A stretch of 64,000 bases of DNA, from NCBI RefSeq assembly GCF_013410065.1, contig NZ_JACCCW010000001.1, forward strand, positions 1,917,187 to 1,981,186, written 5' to 3'. Under the pieces are notes generated by a model. That model was not told the DNA's origin and ran no database searches. It saw only the letters and a list, made by a program, of their open reading frames with translations. Within the stretch, counting starts at the first letter, position 1. Each line of letters starts with the position of its first letter. A program made the translations under genes and the position numbers. This document shows positions 24,281 to 34,072 of the stretch, one piece after another. This stretch comes from Granulicella arctica. Its GTDB lineage: Bacteria > Acidobacteriota > Terriglobia > Terriglobales > Acidobacteriaceae.

Positions 24281-25384
24281 ATGCTTTGGAGAGGTTTTCA
24301 GAAGCCCAAGCGTCTCGCAGTCGATACCGAAACACTCACCGACAAGTACGGCAAGTTCTCCGCGCAGCCCTTTGAGCGCGGCTTTGGTACCACGGTTGGC
24401 AACGCCCTTCGCCGCACCCTGCTCTCCTCCATCGAGGGTGCTGCTGTCACCGCCGTGCGCATCGAAGGCGTTCTGCACGAGTTCCAGTCGATCACCGGCG
24501 TCGTTGAGGACGCGACCGACATCATCCTCAACCTCAAGCAGATCCCTTTCAAGCTTGCAGGCGACGGTCCCAAGGCCCTCTATCTACGCGCTGATGCCGC
24601 GGGTGTCATCACCTCCGGTCAGATCGAAGCAGACGGCGACGTCGAGATCCTCGATAAGAACGTGTATATCTGCACCGTCTCTGAAGGCGGCAAGATTGAC
24701 ATGGAGATGCGCCTCAAGCGCGGTCGCGGTTACATCTCGGCTGACAAGAACTTCGACTCCGATCTCGGTCTTGGCTTCATTCCTGTCGACTCCGTTCACT
24801 CGCCCGTCCGCAAGGTCAACTACCTCGTCGAGGCAGCCCGTCTCGGTCAGATCACCGACTATGACAAGCTCACCATCGAGATCTGGACCAACGGAACCGT
24901 TCTTCCGGCAGACGCGCTCGGCCTTTCTGCCAAGCTTCTGAAGGACCACATGACGATCTTCATCAACTTCGAAGAGGAGTTGGAAGCTGGTCACGACGGT
25001 CTGCACGATGGTCCCGCGATCCGCAACGAGAATCTCAACCGTTCGGTCGAGGAGCTCGAGCTCTCCGTCCGCAGCTACAACTGCCTCAAGAACGCCAACA
25101 TCGCCACCATCGGCGAGCTCATTCAGAAGACCGAAGCTGAGATGCTGAAGACCAAGAACTTCGGTCGCAAATCTCTCAATGAGATCAAGGAGATCCTCGC
25201 GCAGATGGGCCTGTCTCTCGGCATGAAGATCGACGAGAACGGCAACCCGCAGCCCGGACCCACCTCCGTCCTGCCGGCAGCCACTCTCGCCGCCTCCTTC
25301 GGCAACTTCGATGACGACGATGATGAAGATGAGGACGACGAAGACTTCGATCTTCCCGTCGCGAACGAGTCAGAGAACTTCTAA
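24281..25384 (+). CDS. rpoA: RNA polymerase subunit alpha with acidic C-terminal tail
   Basis: 367 aa, versus about 315-345 usually. The alpha-NTD dimerisation domain spans about residues 1-235 ([20 protein letters not shown]). The linker and alpha-CTD follow to about residue 325 ([27 protein letters not shown]). After the CTD is an extra tail of about 40 residues with an unbroken run of 14 acidic positions interrupted only by Phe (from about residue 344). RpoA scaffolds polymerase assembly; its CTD binds UP elements and activators. The tail is odd and could modulate CTD-DNA contacts. Confidence 0.97.
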   Translation: MLWRGFQKPKRLAVDTETLTDKYGKFSAQPFERGFGTTVGNALRRTLLSSIEGAAVTAVRIEGVLHEFQSITGVVEDATDIILNLKQIPFKLAGDGPKALYLRADAAGVITSGQIEADGDVEILDKNVYICTVSEGGKIDMEMRLKRGRGYISADKNFDSDLGLGFIPVDSVHSPVRKVNYLVEAARLGQITDYDKLTIEIWTNGTVLPADALGLSAKLLKDHMTIFINFEEELEAGHDGLHDGPAIRNENLNRSVEELELSVRSYNCLKNANIATIGELIQKTEAEMLKTKNFGRKSLNEIKEILAQMGLSLGMKIDENGNPQPGPTSVLPAATLAASFGNFDDDDDEDEDDEDFDLPVANESENF

Positions 25385-25544
25385 CTTAGCCGGGACGGTG
25401 AGCCCAAAAGCCCACCGTCCCACAGTTGTTCCGCTTTACCGAACAAAGGGCTTCTGCCCAGCACCACCGCGCCGCTCTCTGATGCGCGATATCCCTCGCA
25501 CCAACCGACTCACGGCATAGCCGAGTCGAAGGAGATCACCCGCC

Positions 25545-26024
25545 ATGCGTCACCGCAATGCAGGATTCAAACTAGGACGAAACACCAGCCACCGCCGTGC
25601 CATGCTGCGGAATCTGGTCACCTCCATCATTCTGATGGACCGCGTCGAAACCACCATCACCAAGTGCAAGGCTACCCGCCCTCTCGTCGAGAAGATGATC
25701 ACCCTCGGCAAGCGCGGCACCGTCCATGCACGCCGCCAGGCCCTCTCATACCTCATGACGCCTGAGTCGGTCGACCGCCTCTTCAACGTCGTGGCGCCCC
25801 GTTACAGCGCACGTCCGGGTGGCTACAGCCGCATTATCCGCACCGGAGCCCGCAAGGGTGACGCTGCCGAGATGGCCTTTATCGAGCTCCTCGGAGCAGA
25901 GCACGAGCTCAACGAGAAGGCTCAGAAGCGCGCAGAAGCCCGCGAGAAGAAGCGCGAAGAGCTTCAGAAACAGCTTGCTGAGCAGAATCCCGGCGAAGCG
26001 CAAGACCCCAACACTGAGGCATAA
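25545..26024 (+). CDS. rplQ: 50S ribosomal protein L17 with charged C-terminal extension
   Basis: 159 aa, versus about 116-130 usually. The core is MRHRNAGFKLGRNTSHRRAM, then CKATRPLVEKMITLGKRG and GGYSRIIRTGARKGDAAEMA. The last roughly 38 residues form a charged, probably helical tail (RAEAREKKREELQKQLAEQ). L17 sits near the tunnel exit. It is the last gene of the ribosomal superoperon and is followed by a strong hairpin. Confidence 0.96.
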   Translation: MRHRNAGFKLGRNTSHRRAMLRNLVTSIILMDRVETTITKCKATRPLVEKMITLGKRGTVHARRQALSYLMTPESVDRLFNVVAPRYSARPGGYSRIIRTGARKGDAAEMAFIELLGAEHELNEKAQKRAEAREKKREELQKQLAEQNPGEAQDPNTEA

Positions 26025-26039
26025 ACCGCTTGCTTGCAA

Positions 26040-26080
26040 GACAAGCACAGGAGGCGCGCGAATCATGCGCGCCGCTTGTC
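26040..26080 (+). terminator. Hairpin ending the ribosomal superoperon
   Basis: Two nested stems: GACAAGC (26040-26046) with GCTTGTC (26074-26080), and GGCGCGC (26053-26059) with GCGCGCC (26067-26073), with a 6-nt bulge on the 5' side. It lies 15 nt after the rplQ stop. There is no long T-run. Confidence 0.6.
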
Positions 26081-26380
26081 GTTAACAACCCTGTCAAGCC
26101 CCTATCAACATAAAACCCGCTCCAGTCCAGCGTTTTCGCGTGGCATGGTACCCCCTGCCAATTCGCTATACTGGAGTCAAACGAAAACTCCAGCACGCCA
26201 CAGGCAGAGGTTCTCTCGCGTAGTGCAATGCTAAGTCGATTTTTTTTGAGGAATTTACCCGCAAGTCCTTTGCAATGAGGATTTTGCGAATTAAGATTGC
26301 TGCAAAGTGCTCATTCTATAAGGCTTAGGCTGATTGTATATAGGGGGAGGGGTGCCCTATGGGATCTCCCGCATCCCCGG
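26081..26380. other. Intergenic region after the ribosomal superoperon
   Basis: No gene is recognised. It contains an inverted repeat CTGGAGT (26171-26177) / ACTCCAG (26187-26193) with a 9-nt spacer, just after a TATACT hexamer (26167-26172). Both neighbouring operons converge on this region. Confidence 0.5.
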
Positions 26381-26554
26381 TCAGTGTTTAATCAGCCACA
26401 TCAGCCAGCCCGCCGCAATCGTCCCACCCACAAACAGAACGAAGCAAAAAGCTCCGAAGCGGATCATCTTGTTCAACTCGGACCGCTGAGTGATCCCGAA
26501 GACAATCGAGCAAAAGAACGCAAACAACACCATGGCGCTAAAGTGAGAGAGCAT
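26381..26554 (-). CDS. Small two-helix membrane protein
   Basis: 57 aa, MLSHFSAMVLFAFFCSIVFG to the end LMWLIKH. There are two hydrophobic segments (about residues 5-20 and 34-54) separated by a short charged loop TQRSELNKMIR. The start ATG overlaps the TGA stop of the upstream gene by one base (TGATG), indicating translational coupling. No known family was recognised; the function is unknown. It is probably a partner of the preceding membrane protein. Confidence 0.7.
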   Translation of the reverse strand: MLSHFSAMVLFAFFCSIVFGITQRSELNKMIRFGAFCFVLFVGGTIAAGWLMWLIKH

Positions 26555-26967
26555 CAGGACCGCTTCCTCCCCGTTGCCAGCGAGTGTGCGTCAACCGCGC
26601 AGATGATATTCAGCAATCCCGCGACAACGATGAACTTGCTTCCGTAATCCGCCACCGCTGTCTGCACCGACGAAGCTCCAAGATCCATCGCTCGTGCGAC
26701 AAAGTATAGGCATCCGTTTCCAAGATCGCCGACGAAGTTCAGAATATCCAGCAGTTCCGATGTGCCCGGAACATACACCTTGCCTTGCAAGGCAAGGCCG
26801 ATGCTGAACATCGCCGCAATCGAAACGAGCAGCAGAGCGCCGCGTCCCCACTTCTTCAGCAGGAAGTGACCCGCTCCCGGAACCAGCCAGCCCGCAACCA
26901 AAACCACAATCGGTGCCACAGGAGACTTGCCCTGAACCCGAGTTACCACCTGTGCATTCGTCGCCAT
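26554..26967 (-). CDS. Membrane protein, possibly DUF6677/TM2-like
   Basis: 137 aa. After a short polar N-terminus come hydrophobic segments at about residues 18-38 (PIVVLVAGWLVPGAGHFLLK), 42-60 and 112-126. The GWLVPGAGHFLLKKWGRGAL motif resembles the P-G-x-GHF-x4-G turn of small TM2-like membrane proteins that I associate with acidobacterial DUF6677; this naming is from memory and unverified. It lies 19 nt downstream of the peptidase gene, so it is probably co-transcribed. Confidence 0.6.
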   Translation of the reverse strand: MATNAQVVTRVQGKSPVAPIVVLVAGWLVPGAGHFLLKKWGRGALLLVSIAAMFSIGLALQGKVYVPGTSELLDILNFVGDLGNGCLYFVARAMDLGASSVQTAVADYGSKFIVVAGLLNIICAVDAHSLATGRKRS

Positions 26968-26986
26968 TCTTCTCCCATGATAGCAG

Positions 26987-28156
26987 TTAGATTCTCACTA
27001 GCTCGGTCTGTATTCGCCCTGTGACGACAGCGTGTCCCGGTCGCGTCATCATGTTAATCTCGCTCCGCACGCCGAACTCGCCCGGGAAGTAAAGCCCCGG
27101 TTCGACAGAGAAGCACGTATTCGGCAGCAGCAACCGTTCGTCGTGCGTCTCGAGGTTGTCCAAATGCGCCCCGTTCCCATGCAGTTCGGTAGCGATGTTA
27201 TGCCCAGTTCGGTGCGTAAACCACTCCCCGAAGCCAGCCCCATGAATCACCGCACGAGCAGCGTCGTCCGCCTGCCATCCAGCGATCGGCAGACCTGCTT
27301 TATACGCCCGCTGTATGGCACGAATCGCAGCATCTCGCGCATCGCGCACCGTCTGAAACACAAGCTGCTCTCGCTCTGAAGGCTCGCGGTCCACAACGCC
27401 CGTCCAGGTAATGTCGTAGAAGCAGCTTCCGGGCTTGTCCAGTTTTGCCCAGATGTCGATTAACACAAAATCGCCTCGACGGATCGCCAGCGACCTTTCG
27501 GCATCTGGCTCGTAATGCGAGTCGGCGCTGTTCGCCCCGCAGCTCATATTGGGGCCATGTTCCCAAACCAGGCCTTCGCTCCGCATCGCTCGTTGTAGAT
27601 AATCGACCATCGCAAACTCGTCCGTGCCAGCGCCCCGCACACGCCGTCCGAGCTCTCTCCATCCTTCGGTCAGAATCTGGTCGAGCTTCTCCTGCGCCAC
27701 GTAATGGCTGGCGATCTGGGCCTCGCTCAGTACTGCCTCGAACTGGCTCACCAGATCGGCCGAGCTGACGATCTCCTTCCCCATTTCTCGCAGAACCTCT
27801 ACAGTGCCTGCATCGACCAGGGAGATCGCCATAATCGCATTGCGAGGAGAGTATTGCATCGCAAGCCGTCTGCTGCCAGTAAGCAGCTTTGACAGTCCAG
27901 CTTCCAGCTCTTGCCACGATGAGTACTCCAGCTTGCTGCCGGGCAATGAATCCAGCCTGCCGCTCTCGATCCGATGCACTAGCTTCTTCGGCTCGCCATC
28001 TGCCGGAATCAGATAGAACCAGCGCCGCGTCACGAGAGCATTCTCGTCCAGTCCTAGAATTCTGTATGCGAGCGGGTCGCGATGATGATGGTCATAAAAT
28101 AGCCAGCCATCGAGATGCTGGTCCCGCAATGCTGCTTGTATATCGGAAAGATTCAT
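26987..28156 (-). CDS. M24 family Xaa-Pro aminopeptidase-like protein
   Basis: 389 aa from ATG 28156, chosen because CAGGGAG lies just upstream and because the infB terminator occupies 28196-28229; the in-frame upstream start at 28243 would be translated through that hairpin. An N-terminal creatinase-like domain (residues about 1-135) precedes the pita-bread domain. Candidate metal ligands are in LIDIWAK, DITWTG, HRTGHNIATELHGNG, SVEPGLY and GVRSEIN. No signal peptide is seen, so it is likely cytosolic. Substrates are probably Xaa-Pro dipeptides or longer peptides; this is not provable from the sequence. Confidence 0.85.
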   Translation of the reverse strand: MNLSDIQAALRDQHLDGWLFYDHHHRDPLAYRILGLDENALVTRRWFYLIPADGEPKKLVHRIESGRLDSLPGSKLEYSSWQELEAGLSKLLTGSRRLAMQYSPRNAIMAISLVDAGTVEVLREMGKEIVSSADLVSQFEAVLSEAQIASHYVAQEKLDQILTEGWRELGRRVRGAGTDEFAMVDYLQRAMRSEGLVWEHGPNMSCGANSADSHYEPDAERSLAIRRGDFVLIDIWAKLDKPGSCFYDITWTGVVDREPSEREQLVFQTVRDARDAAIRAIQRAYKAGLPIAGWQADDAARAVIHGAGFGEWFTHRTGHNIATELHGNGAHLDNLETHDERLLLPNTCFSVEPGLYFPGEFGVRSEINMMTRPGHAVVTGRIQTELVRI

Positions 28157-28195
28157 ATAGCTCCCTGAAAGGGATTGTAGTTCTTTTAGATCAAC

Positions 28196-28229
28196 AAAAA
28201 GGGCGCACTCCCAAGAGGGAAGTGCGCCC
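28196..28229 (-). terminator. Rho-independent terminator of the rimP-nusA-infB operon
   Basis: On the minus strand GGGCGCACTTCCC pairs with GGGAGTGCGCCC around a TCTT loop (one bulged base) and is followed directly by TTTTT. It starts 22 nt after the infB stop. Confidence 0.9.
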
Positions 28230-28251
28230 GATGTTTCTGTCATGCCACGAG

Positions 28252-31200
28252 TTATGCGGTGACGGTTGTTGCCGCAGCGGCAGCCGTAGCAGCCTTTTCC
28301 TTCTCGGCCTTTCGAGCAAGGATTGAGTTCTCTCCCAGCTCATCTGCCATCTTCTCGGTCGTGAAGGCTTCGATAATATCGCCCGCCTTGATGTCCTTGA
28401 AGTTGGCGAGGTCGATACCGCATTCGACTCCCTGACGAACCTCGGAGACGTCGTCCTTGACGCGTTTGAGAGAAGCGATCTTGCCCTTGTACACCTCAAC
28501 GCCATCACGCAGTACACGGACCTGCGAGTCGCGTCGGATGAGCCCGTCTGTAACACGGCAACCGGCAATTTGGCCGACCTTGGTGATCTTGAAGACCTGA
28601 AGCACCTCAGCGCGACCGGCGTAATTCTCTTTGAATACCGGCTCGAGCAGACCATACATTGCCTTCGTGATCTCATCCTGCAACTCATAGATAATTGAGT
28701 GCAGACGAATCTCAACGTTCTCGCGCTCGGCAACCTCAGCCGATTTGCGATCCGGCCGAACATTGAAGCCGATAACGACCGCATTCGATGCCGATGCCAG
28801 CAGTACGTCGGATTCGGTGATAGCGCCGACACCCGAGTGCAGCACGCGTACGCGAACCTTCTCGGTCGACATCCGTTGCAGCGAATCGGCCAGCACCTCG
28901 ACCGAACCCTGCACGTCGCCCTTCAGGATCAGGTTCAGATCCTTCATGCCAGCATGCTTGATCTGCTCTGCCAGTCCTTCAAGCGATACGCGCGAGCTCT
29001 TCGCCAGCTGTGCCTCGCGCTCCTTCATCTTGCGATATTGCGCTATGCCCTTGGCTTTGTCGCGGTCCGCCATGACGAGGAAGGTGTCTCCCGCGTCCGG
29101 CATTCCCTCGAGACCGAGGATCTCGACCGGCGTCGATGGACCTGCTTCCGTAATAGCGCGTCCACGGTCGTCGAACATGGCGCGGATCTTGCCGAACGTA
29201 TTGCCGACGATGTAGCTGTCGCCCAAACGCAACGTGCCGTTCTGGACGAGGATGCTGGCAACCGCACCGCGGCCGCGATCCAGCTTGGCCTCAATGACGG
29301 TACCGACTGCGGGACGATCCGGCTGCGCCTTCGGGGCGCTGATATCCGCAACCAGGCAGATCATCTCTTCGAGCAAATCGAGACCGAGATGCTTCTTCGC
29401 AGAGACTTCGACAAACTCGGTATCGCCGCCCTGGTTGGAGGGCTGAAGACCTCGCGTCGCTAGTTGCTGTATCACCTTCGAAGGGTTCGCTTCCGGCTTA
29501 TCGATCTTGTTGACCGCCACGATGATCGGCACCTTTGCTGCTTTGGCATGATCGATCGCCTCAAGCGTCTGCGGCATTACGCCATCGTCTGCGGCAACAA
29601 CGATCACAACGATGTCCGTGATCTTGGCTCCGCGGGCACGCATGCGGGTAAATGCTTCGTGTCCCGGTGTATCCAGGAAGACGATCTCGCGTCCGAACGC
29701 AGGCGAGTCCGGCTTGGTGATGCGAACCTTGTATGCACCGATATGCTGCGTGATTCCGCCAGCTTCGCCGGCTGCGACATCGGTCGAACGGATCGCATCG
29801 AGCAGGGAGGTCTTACCGTGATCGACGTGACCCATGACCGTAACCACCGGCGAGCGCGTAACCTCGACCATCCCAGTCGTATCTTCGAGGAACCCTTCGA
29901 TCGCCTCGTTCTCGAGCTGCTCTTCCACGCTGATGACCTGAGCGTCCGCGCCAAACTGCCGCGCAACATCCTTCACCAACTCACCGTCGAGCGACTGGTT
30001 GACCGTGACGAAGACGCCCTTCATCAGCAAGGTTGCGATCAGGTCTTTGCCGCGAACGTCCAGCTTCTCAGCAAGATCCTTGACGCTGATGCCTTCGGTC
30101 ACCGTGATGGTCTTGGTGATTGGCAGGGGCTCACGCGAGATCTGCTGGCCGCCGTAACGTGGTGGCGGCTGGAAGCCCTTCATCGGGCCTTCCTTCGACT
30201 TCTCGTACCGTTGTCCACCGCGGCGCTGTCCTGGCCGTGCAGCAGGACGCATTCCGCTCGGATTCTCTCCCGGTCCGGGAGCTACTCCCGGCGCTCCGCC
30301 GGGGCGAGCGCCAAAACCAGGCCGTGCCCCAAACGCAGGACGTACACCGCCAGGCGTAAAGCCGGGACGTCCCGGCGCTCCGCCCGGAGCACCACCGGGG
30401 CCACCCGGAAAGGTGCGGGTCGGGTGCATCGGACGTCGTGCTCCAGGAGCCATTCCCGGCGCACCCGGACGATATCCCGGAGTTCCAGGGGCTTGTCCCG
30501 GACGTGGTCGCTCGAAGATGGGACGCCCACGTTGCGGCGCACCCGGTGCAACCGGCGGTGCCGTGTAAATGGGACGAGGCCCCGTCTGCGGCATGATCAC
30601 GCGGCGCGGTGCAGGGCCGGCGGGCGGCGCTGGAGTTGCAGCGGCAACCTCTACCACAGGAGTGGCAGGAGTTACTGCGGCCTCTACCAGAGCGATGGAA
30701 GGAGGAACAGGCTCCGCAACTATAGGCGCGGTAACAGGAACGGGTGCTGCCGCTACAGACTGTACAGCCGGCGCGACAGGTGGCCGAGGAGGTGCTGCAG
30801 TCACAACTGGAGCGGCGACCACTACAGGCCGTTCTGCCGGCGGCGCAGCAACGGTAACCGGAGGCTTGGCAATCACAGGTCCTACTGGAGGCTTGCTCGC
30901 AATGGCCGGTGGTGCTGGCGGAGGAGCAACAATGTGGGCTTGCTGACGTGGCAGGGGAACAATGCGGCGCGGAGCAGGAGGCGCTGCCGGGCTCGAAGCA
31001 GCTACTGTAGCGGGAGCGACGGGGCGCCCTGCCGGGGCAGCGACCGGAGCTGCTTGAGGAGCGGCAACTACGACCGCACGAGGAGGAACAGCCCTGACGC
31101 CTGCGGCCTCAGCCTGTTTGCGCTCGAGGATTGCCTTCATGGCATCGCCCGGCTTCGAGATGTTCGATAGATCGAACTTCGGCTTTTGTTCTGCCGCCTG

Positions 31201-31383
31201 CCGCGATGCACCTGAGCTGCGGCCTCCGCCCTTAAAGTACTCCCGGACCCTCTCGGCCTGGTCGTCTTCGATGGAACTGGAGTGGGTCTTTCCGGTTACG
31301 CCAATTGCTTCGAGCGCGTCCAGAATTGGCCTGCTCTTTACTTCCAGTTCACGTGCCAGATCGTTGATTCGAACTTTGCTCAT
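28252..31383 (-). CDS. infB: Translation initiation factor IF-2
   Basis: 1043 aa, longer than E. coli IF-2 (890) because of a Pro/Ala/Gly/Arg-rich linker at about residues 85-410. The IF2_N domain is at the start ([20 protein letters not shown]). The G domain begins near residue 518 with [15 protein letters not shown], followed by DTPGHEAF and NKID. Domains II-IV end with the fMet-tRNA-binding region. IF-2 recruits initiator tRNA and promotes subunit joining. It is last in rimP-nusA-infB and followed by a clear terminator. Confidence 0.96.
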   Translation of the reverse strand: MSKVRINDLARELEVKSRPILDALEAIGVTGKTHSSSIEDDQAERVREYFKGGGRSSGASRQAAEQKPKFDLSNISKPGDAMKAILERKQAEAAGVRAVPPRAVVVAAPQAAPVAAPAGRPVAPATVAASSPAAPPAPRRIVPLPRQQAHIVAPPPAPPAIASKPPVGPVIAKPPVTVAAPPAERPVVVAAPVVTAAPPRPPVAPAVQSVAAAPVPVTAPIVAEPVPPSIALVEAAVTPATPVVEVAAATPAPPAGPAPRRVIMPQTGPRPIYTAPPVAPGAPQRGRPIFERPRPGQAPGTPGYRPGAPGMAPGARRPMHPTRTFPGGPGGAPGGAPGRPGFTPGGVRPAFGARPGFGARPGGAPGVAPGPGENPSGMRPAARPGQRRGGQRYEKSKEGPMKGFQPPPRYGGQQISREPLPITKTITVTEGISVKDLAEKLDVRGKDLIATLLMKGVFVTVNQSLDGELVKDVARQFGADAQVISVEEQLENEAIEGFLEDTTGMVEVTRSPVVTVMGHVDHGKTSLLDAIRSTDVAAGEAGGITQHIGAYKVRITKPDSPAFGREIVFLDTPGHEAFTRMRARGAKITDIVVIVVAADDGVMPQTLEAIDHAKAAKVPIIVAVNKIDKPEANPSKVIQQLATRGLQPSNQGGDTEFVEVSAKKHLGLDLLEEMICLVADISAPKAQPDRPAVGTVIEAKLDRGRGAVASILVQNGTLRLGDSYIVGNTFGKIRAMFDDRGRAITEAGPSTPVEILGLEGMPDAGDTFLVMADRDKAKGIAQYRKMKEREAQLAKSSRVSLEGLAEQIKHAGMKDLNLILKGDVQGSVEVLADSLQRMSTEKVRVRVLHSGVGAITESDVLLASASNAVVIGFNVRPDRKSAEVAERENVEIRLHSIIYELQDEITKAMYGLLEPVFKENYAGRAEVLQVFKITKVGQIAGCRVTDGLIRRDSQVRVLRDGVEVYKGKIASLKRVKDDVSEVRQGVECGIDLANFKDIKAGDIIEAFTTEKMADELGENSILARKAEKEKAATAAAAATTVTA

Positions 31384-31518
31384 CCGTCCCTTTTCGCTTC
31401 CTTGCGCCCTTAGCTGTTCATATCAGCCTCATCGAGGTAGGAATCGTTACACTCGTTATTATTACTGAAATCGCGGCATTCGCGAACCATGTAATGTTTC
31501 GTTGCGTGGCAGGTCCCG

Positions 31519-33111
31519 CTAGCCACGATCATGTCCTTCGGTGTCGATCCCCTCATCGGAGATCTCCTGGCTCTCGTTCACCAGGCTGTCTACTGTGTCG
31601 TTGTCCAGCTCGATTACTTCCTCGCGGGCATCCGCGTCGCTGAAAGCGTCGCTTGCCGAACCCGCCTCCTCCGCGTCACTGATGTCTTCGGTCGAAAGAT
31701 ACTTGACCTCTGTTGCGTGGCCCGTTCCGGCCTCGTTTGCCAGAATCTCTTCGGGTGTCTTCTCGATGGAGCTGACCTCAGTAGATGCTTCTTCGGCACT
31801 TTCACGTGCAACGGAGCTCTCAGTGGTTGCACGATCCGCGCCTGCTTCAAAGTATTCGCGTACCGCAACCGAGATCTTCTCGACCGTCTTCTCGCCAATG
31901 CCAGGAACCTCTTCGAGCTGCTCCGGCGTCATATCCGCAAGCTCTTCCACGGTGGTGATGCCTGCCGCGATCAACTTCTCAAGAATCGTCTCGCCCAGAG
32001 CGCTGATCTGTTCGATCGGCGTCGTCGGTCCGCCCGACATCGCCTGCATCTGCTGCTCGACCTCTTGACGCTTCTCCTCTTCGCTCTTGATGTCGATCTT
32101 CCATTGCAGTAGCTTTGCCGCTAGCCGGACGTTCTGGCCCTTCTTGCCGATCGCCAGCGACAGCTGCGTGTCATCCACGATCACCTCGATCTGCTTTTCG
32201 CCAAGATCGACGATCGAGACGCGGCTTACCTTCGCTGGCTGTAAGGCCTTCTCGGCAAAGGTCGTGATCTCTTCGGAGAACTCGATGATGTCGATCTTCT
32301 CGCCGCGCAGTTCGCGAATGATCGACTGCACGCGCATTCCCTTCATGCCTACGCACGCGCCGACCGGATCGACGTCCTTGTCGCGGCTCATCACGGCGAT
32401 CTTTGTGCGCTCGCCAGCCTCACGTGCAATCGCACGGATGCTCACAGTGCCGTCGTAGATCTCGGGAACCTCGCTCTGGAACAGGTTCTGCACCAGTGCT
32501 GGAGCGGCGCGTGACACGATGACCTGTGGCCCTTTGGCAGCACGATCCACGCGCAGCAGCACAACACGGACCCGCTCACCAACCGAGAACTGCTCCAGCC
32601 GCGACTGCTCACGCTTCGGCATCCGCGCCTCGGCCTTGCCCAGGTCGAAGATCACATCCATCGGCTCCAGACGCTTCACCGTCGCCGTCAGCACCTCGCC
32701 AGCACGGTGGTTGTACTCATTGAAGACCGTATCCCGCTCGGCTTCGCGAACCTTCTGGAAGATGACCTGCTTGGCCATCTGTGCCGCAATGCGGCCTAGC
32801 GGCGTGGTGTCCTTGTAGAAGCGTAGTTCACCGCCGACCTCGACCTCGGGAGCCAGCTCTCGAGCCTGATCGAGCGTGATCTGGTTGATCTCGTCTTCGA
32901 CCAACTCCGGAGTTTCGACCACCGTTTTGAAGACATAAGCCCGGATCTCGCCTGTCTCGCGATCCATCTCCGCCCGCATATTTTCCTGCGTTTTGTAGTA
33001 CTTGCGGGTCGCCAGCGCGATGGCGTCCTCGACGGCACCGACTACTACCTCGGGCTCGATCCCCTTATCGCGGCTCAACGTCTCGATCGACTGATACAGA
33101 ACACTTGCCAT
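31519..33111 (-). CDS. nusA: Transcription termination/antitermination factor NusA
   Basis: 530 aa. NusA N-terminal domain (about 1-130), S1 domain (GEVLTATVKRLEPMDVIFDL), two KH domains (PVGACVGMKGMRVQSIIREL, SLAIGKKGQNVRLAAKL), then a helix-hairpin-helix region (TPEQLEEVPGIGEKTVEKI). The tail is long and Asp/Glu-rich (about residues 430-530). NusA binds RNA polymerase and regulates pausing, termination and antitermination. It lies between rimP and infB; the usual small ylxR gene is absent from the 135-nt gap to infB. Confidence 0.96.
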   Translation of the reverse strand: MASVLYQSIETLSRDKGIEPEVVVGAVEDAIALATRKYYKTQENMRAEMDRETGEIRAYVFKTVVETPELVEDEINQITLDQARELAPEVEVGGELRFYKDTTPLGRIAAQMAKQVIFQKVREAERDTVFNEYNHRAGEVLTATVKRLEPMDVIFDLGKAEARMPKREQSRLEQFSVGERVRVVLLRVDRAAKGPQVIVSRAAPALVQNLFQSEVPEIYDGTVSIRAIAREAGERTKIAVMSRDKDVDPVGACVGMKGMRVQSIIRELRGEKIDIIEFSEEITTFAEKALQPAKVSRVSIVDLGEKQIEVIVDDTQLSLAIGKKGQNVRLAAKLLQWKIDIKSEEEKRQEVEQQMQAMSGGPTTPIEQISALGETILEKLIAAGITTVEELADMTPEQLEEVPGIGEKTVEKISVAVREYFEAGADRATTESSVARESAEEASTEVSSIEKTPEEILANEAGTGHATEVKYLSTEDISDAEEAGSASDAFSDADAREEVIELDNDTVDSLVNESQEISDEGIDTEGHDRG

Positions 33112-33176
33112 TGCTCACTCTTCCTTGCCGTTTGGTGTCATCCCTTAGGGATTTTGCTTTCGTTCTCGTTCCTGCA

Positions 33177-33758
33177 CTAAATCTCGGCGATCAGAGTCGC
33201 CTTCTCGACATTTGCCAGCGGAATCGTCACGATCTGCTCCGTAACTGCCTTCCGCGCCTTGCCCTTCTGCTTGATCGCCGCCAGATCCAACGTCAAGACA
33301 TTCTCAGCGAACTGCGTTAGCCTGCCTTGCCACTGCCGATTGCTGTTGATCGGCGTAAAAGTCTGCAACTTGACCAAACTTCCTTGAAACCGGGCGAAGT
33401 GCTCCGGTTTCGACAACTTCCGCTCTAATCCCGGTGACGAGACCTCCAAGGTGTATTCAGCCCCTGGGATCAGATCTTCGACATCCAGTACCGTCCCGAA
33501 ATCGCGGGCAAAGACCTCACAGTCCTCATGGGTTACGCCGGACAACCGCTCTACCGGCACGCCTTTGGGAAGATCGAGAGACTCGCCCGATTCGACCAGA
33601 GCCGCGAGTTTGGATCGCTCCGCAGCGTCTTTTTCAAGGAAGATGCGTAATGTGCGAAACTTCACTCCACCCGAGAACTCGATATCCACGAGCTCCAGAT
33701 GGTGCGAAGCGGCAACCCGCTGTGCTACGGCCCGAATTTCTTCTAGCTGAAGTGCCAT
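33177..33758 (-). CDS. rimP: Ribosome maturation factor RimP
   Basis: 193 aa from ATG 33758 (MALQLEEIRAVAQRVAASH); an upstream in-frame start at 33794 would overlap the leader hairpin region and is less likely. Conserved elements are LELVDIEFSGG, the Ser/Pro signature YTLEVSSPGLERKLSK and a C-terminal SH3-like barrel. RimP assists 30S maturation. It is the first gene of the rimP-nusA-infB operon, with a promoter candidate at 33907-33935 and a terminator-like hairpin between promoter and gene. Confidence 0.92.
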   Translation of the reverse strand: MALQLEEIRAVAQRVAASHHLELVDIEFSGGVKFRTLRIFLEKDAAERSKLAALVESGESLDLPKGVPVERLSGVTHEDCEVFARDFGTVLDVEDLIPGAEYTLEVSSPGLERKLSKPEHFARFQGSLVKLQTFTPINSNRQWQGRLTQFAENVLTLDLAAIKQKGKARKAVTEQIVTIPLANVEKATLIAEI

Positions 33759-33813
33759 ATCCCTACTTTTGGTTCGATGCAGCCCAATCTGCAAAACTGT
33801 CTTTAGAGCAAAT

Positions 33814-33835
33814 AAAAAGTGGGCATCGGCCCACT
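33814..33835 (-). terminator. Leader terminator (putative attenuator) upstream of rimP
   Basis: On the minus strand AGTGGGC-CGAT-GCCCACT forms a perfect 7-bp stem followed by TTTTATTTG. It lies 56 nt before the rimP start and about 65 nt after the predicted transcription start, so it would end transcription before the operon. Confidence 0.7.
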
Positions 33836-33906
33836 CATCCTTCCCGTCACTCCCGGTTTGCTCACGGTGTCTTCAATACGACGGAACAAATTCGCTTGCA
33901 CTCAAA

Positions 33907-33935
33907 ATCATACATCGAGAACCGGTTGATTTCAA
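33907..33935 (-). promoter_or_regulatory. Promoter of rimP-nusA-infB
   Basis: On the minus strand a -35 box TTGAAA and a -10 box TATGAT are separated by 17 bp. The predicted start is near 33900, giving a leader of about 140 nt. Confidence 0.65.
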
Positions 33936-33998
33936 TGGCTTAGTGAAACGGAATTCGCAAGTATCTTTCGCGGTTTGATACCGAAATTCAGCCAAAAG

Positions 33999-34027
33999 TT
34001 GCTCTCATCCTCTGGCAACTCTACAAT
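33999..34027 (+). promoter_or_regulatory. Promoter of guaB
   Basis: TTGCTC (33999-34004) and TACAAT (34022-34027) are separated by 17 bp. The predicted start is near 34034, about 40 nt before the guaB ATG. Confidence 0.6.
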
Positions 34028-34072
34028 CGATCAACCTGCATCCGGAAACAGACGTTGTGCAGAACTACACTT

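Larger units (their letters stand above)
33759..34072. other. Divergent regulatory region between rimP and guaB
   Basis: No gene is supported beyond the two flanking starts. It holds divergent sigma-70-type promoters (33907-33935 minus, 33999-34027 plus) and a minus-strand terminator hairpin (33814-33835) in the rimP leader. Confidence 0.65.

Noticed and set aside
24096..24335. Minus-strand open frame with SEVILGLFAALRMTS
   Set aside because: This is the classic spurious translation of a palindromic intergenic repeat, not a protein.
26554..26967. Possible rhomboid or TonB-related membrane protein
   Set aside because: No catalytic Ser/His pair or TonB box; only a small multi-helix membrane protein can be supported.
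28157..28243. Upstream in-frame start for the M24 peptidase
   Set aside because: The added part is encoded by the infB terminator hairpin and lacks similarity to the family.
29464..31170. Plus-strand open frame of 568 codons opposite infB
   Set aside because: It is antisense to the Pro/Ala-rich linker and G domain of infB; its Arg/Ser-rich composition is a by-product of GC-rich coding on the other strand.
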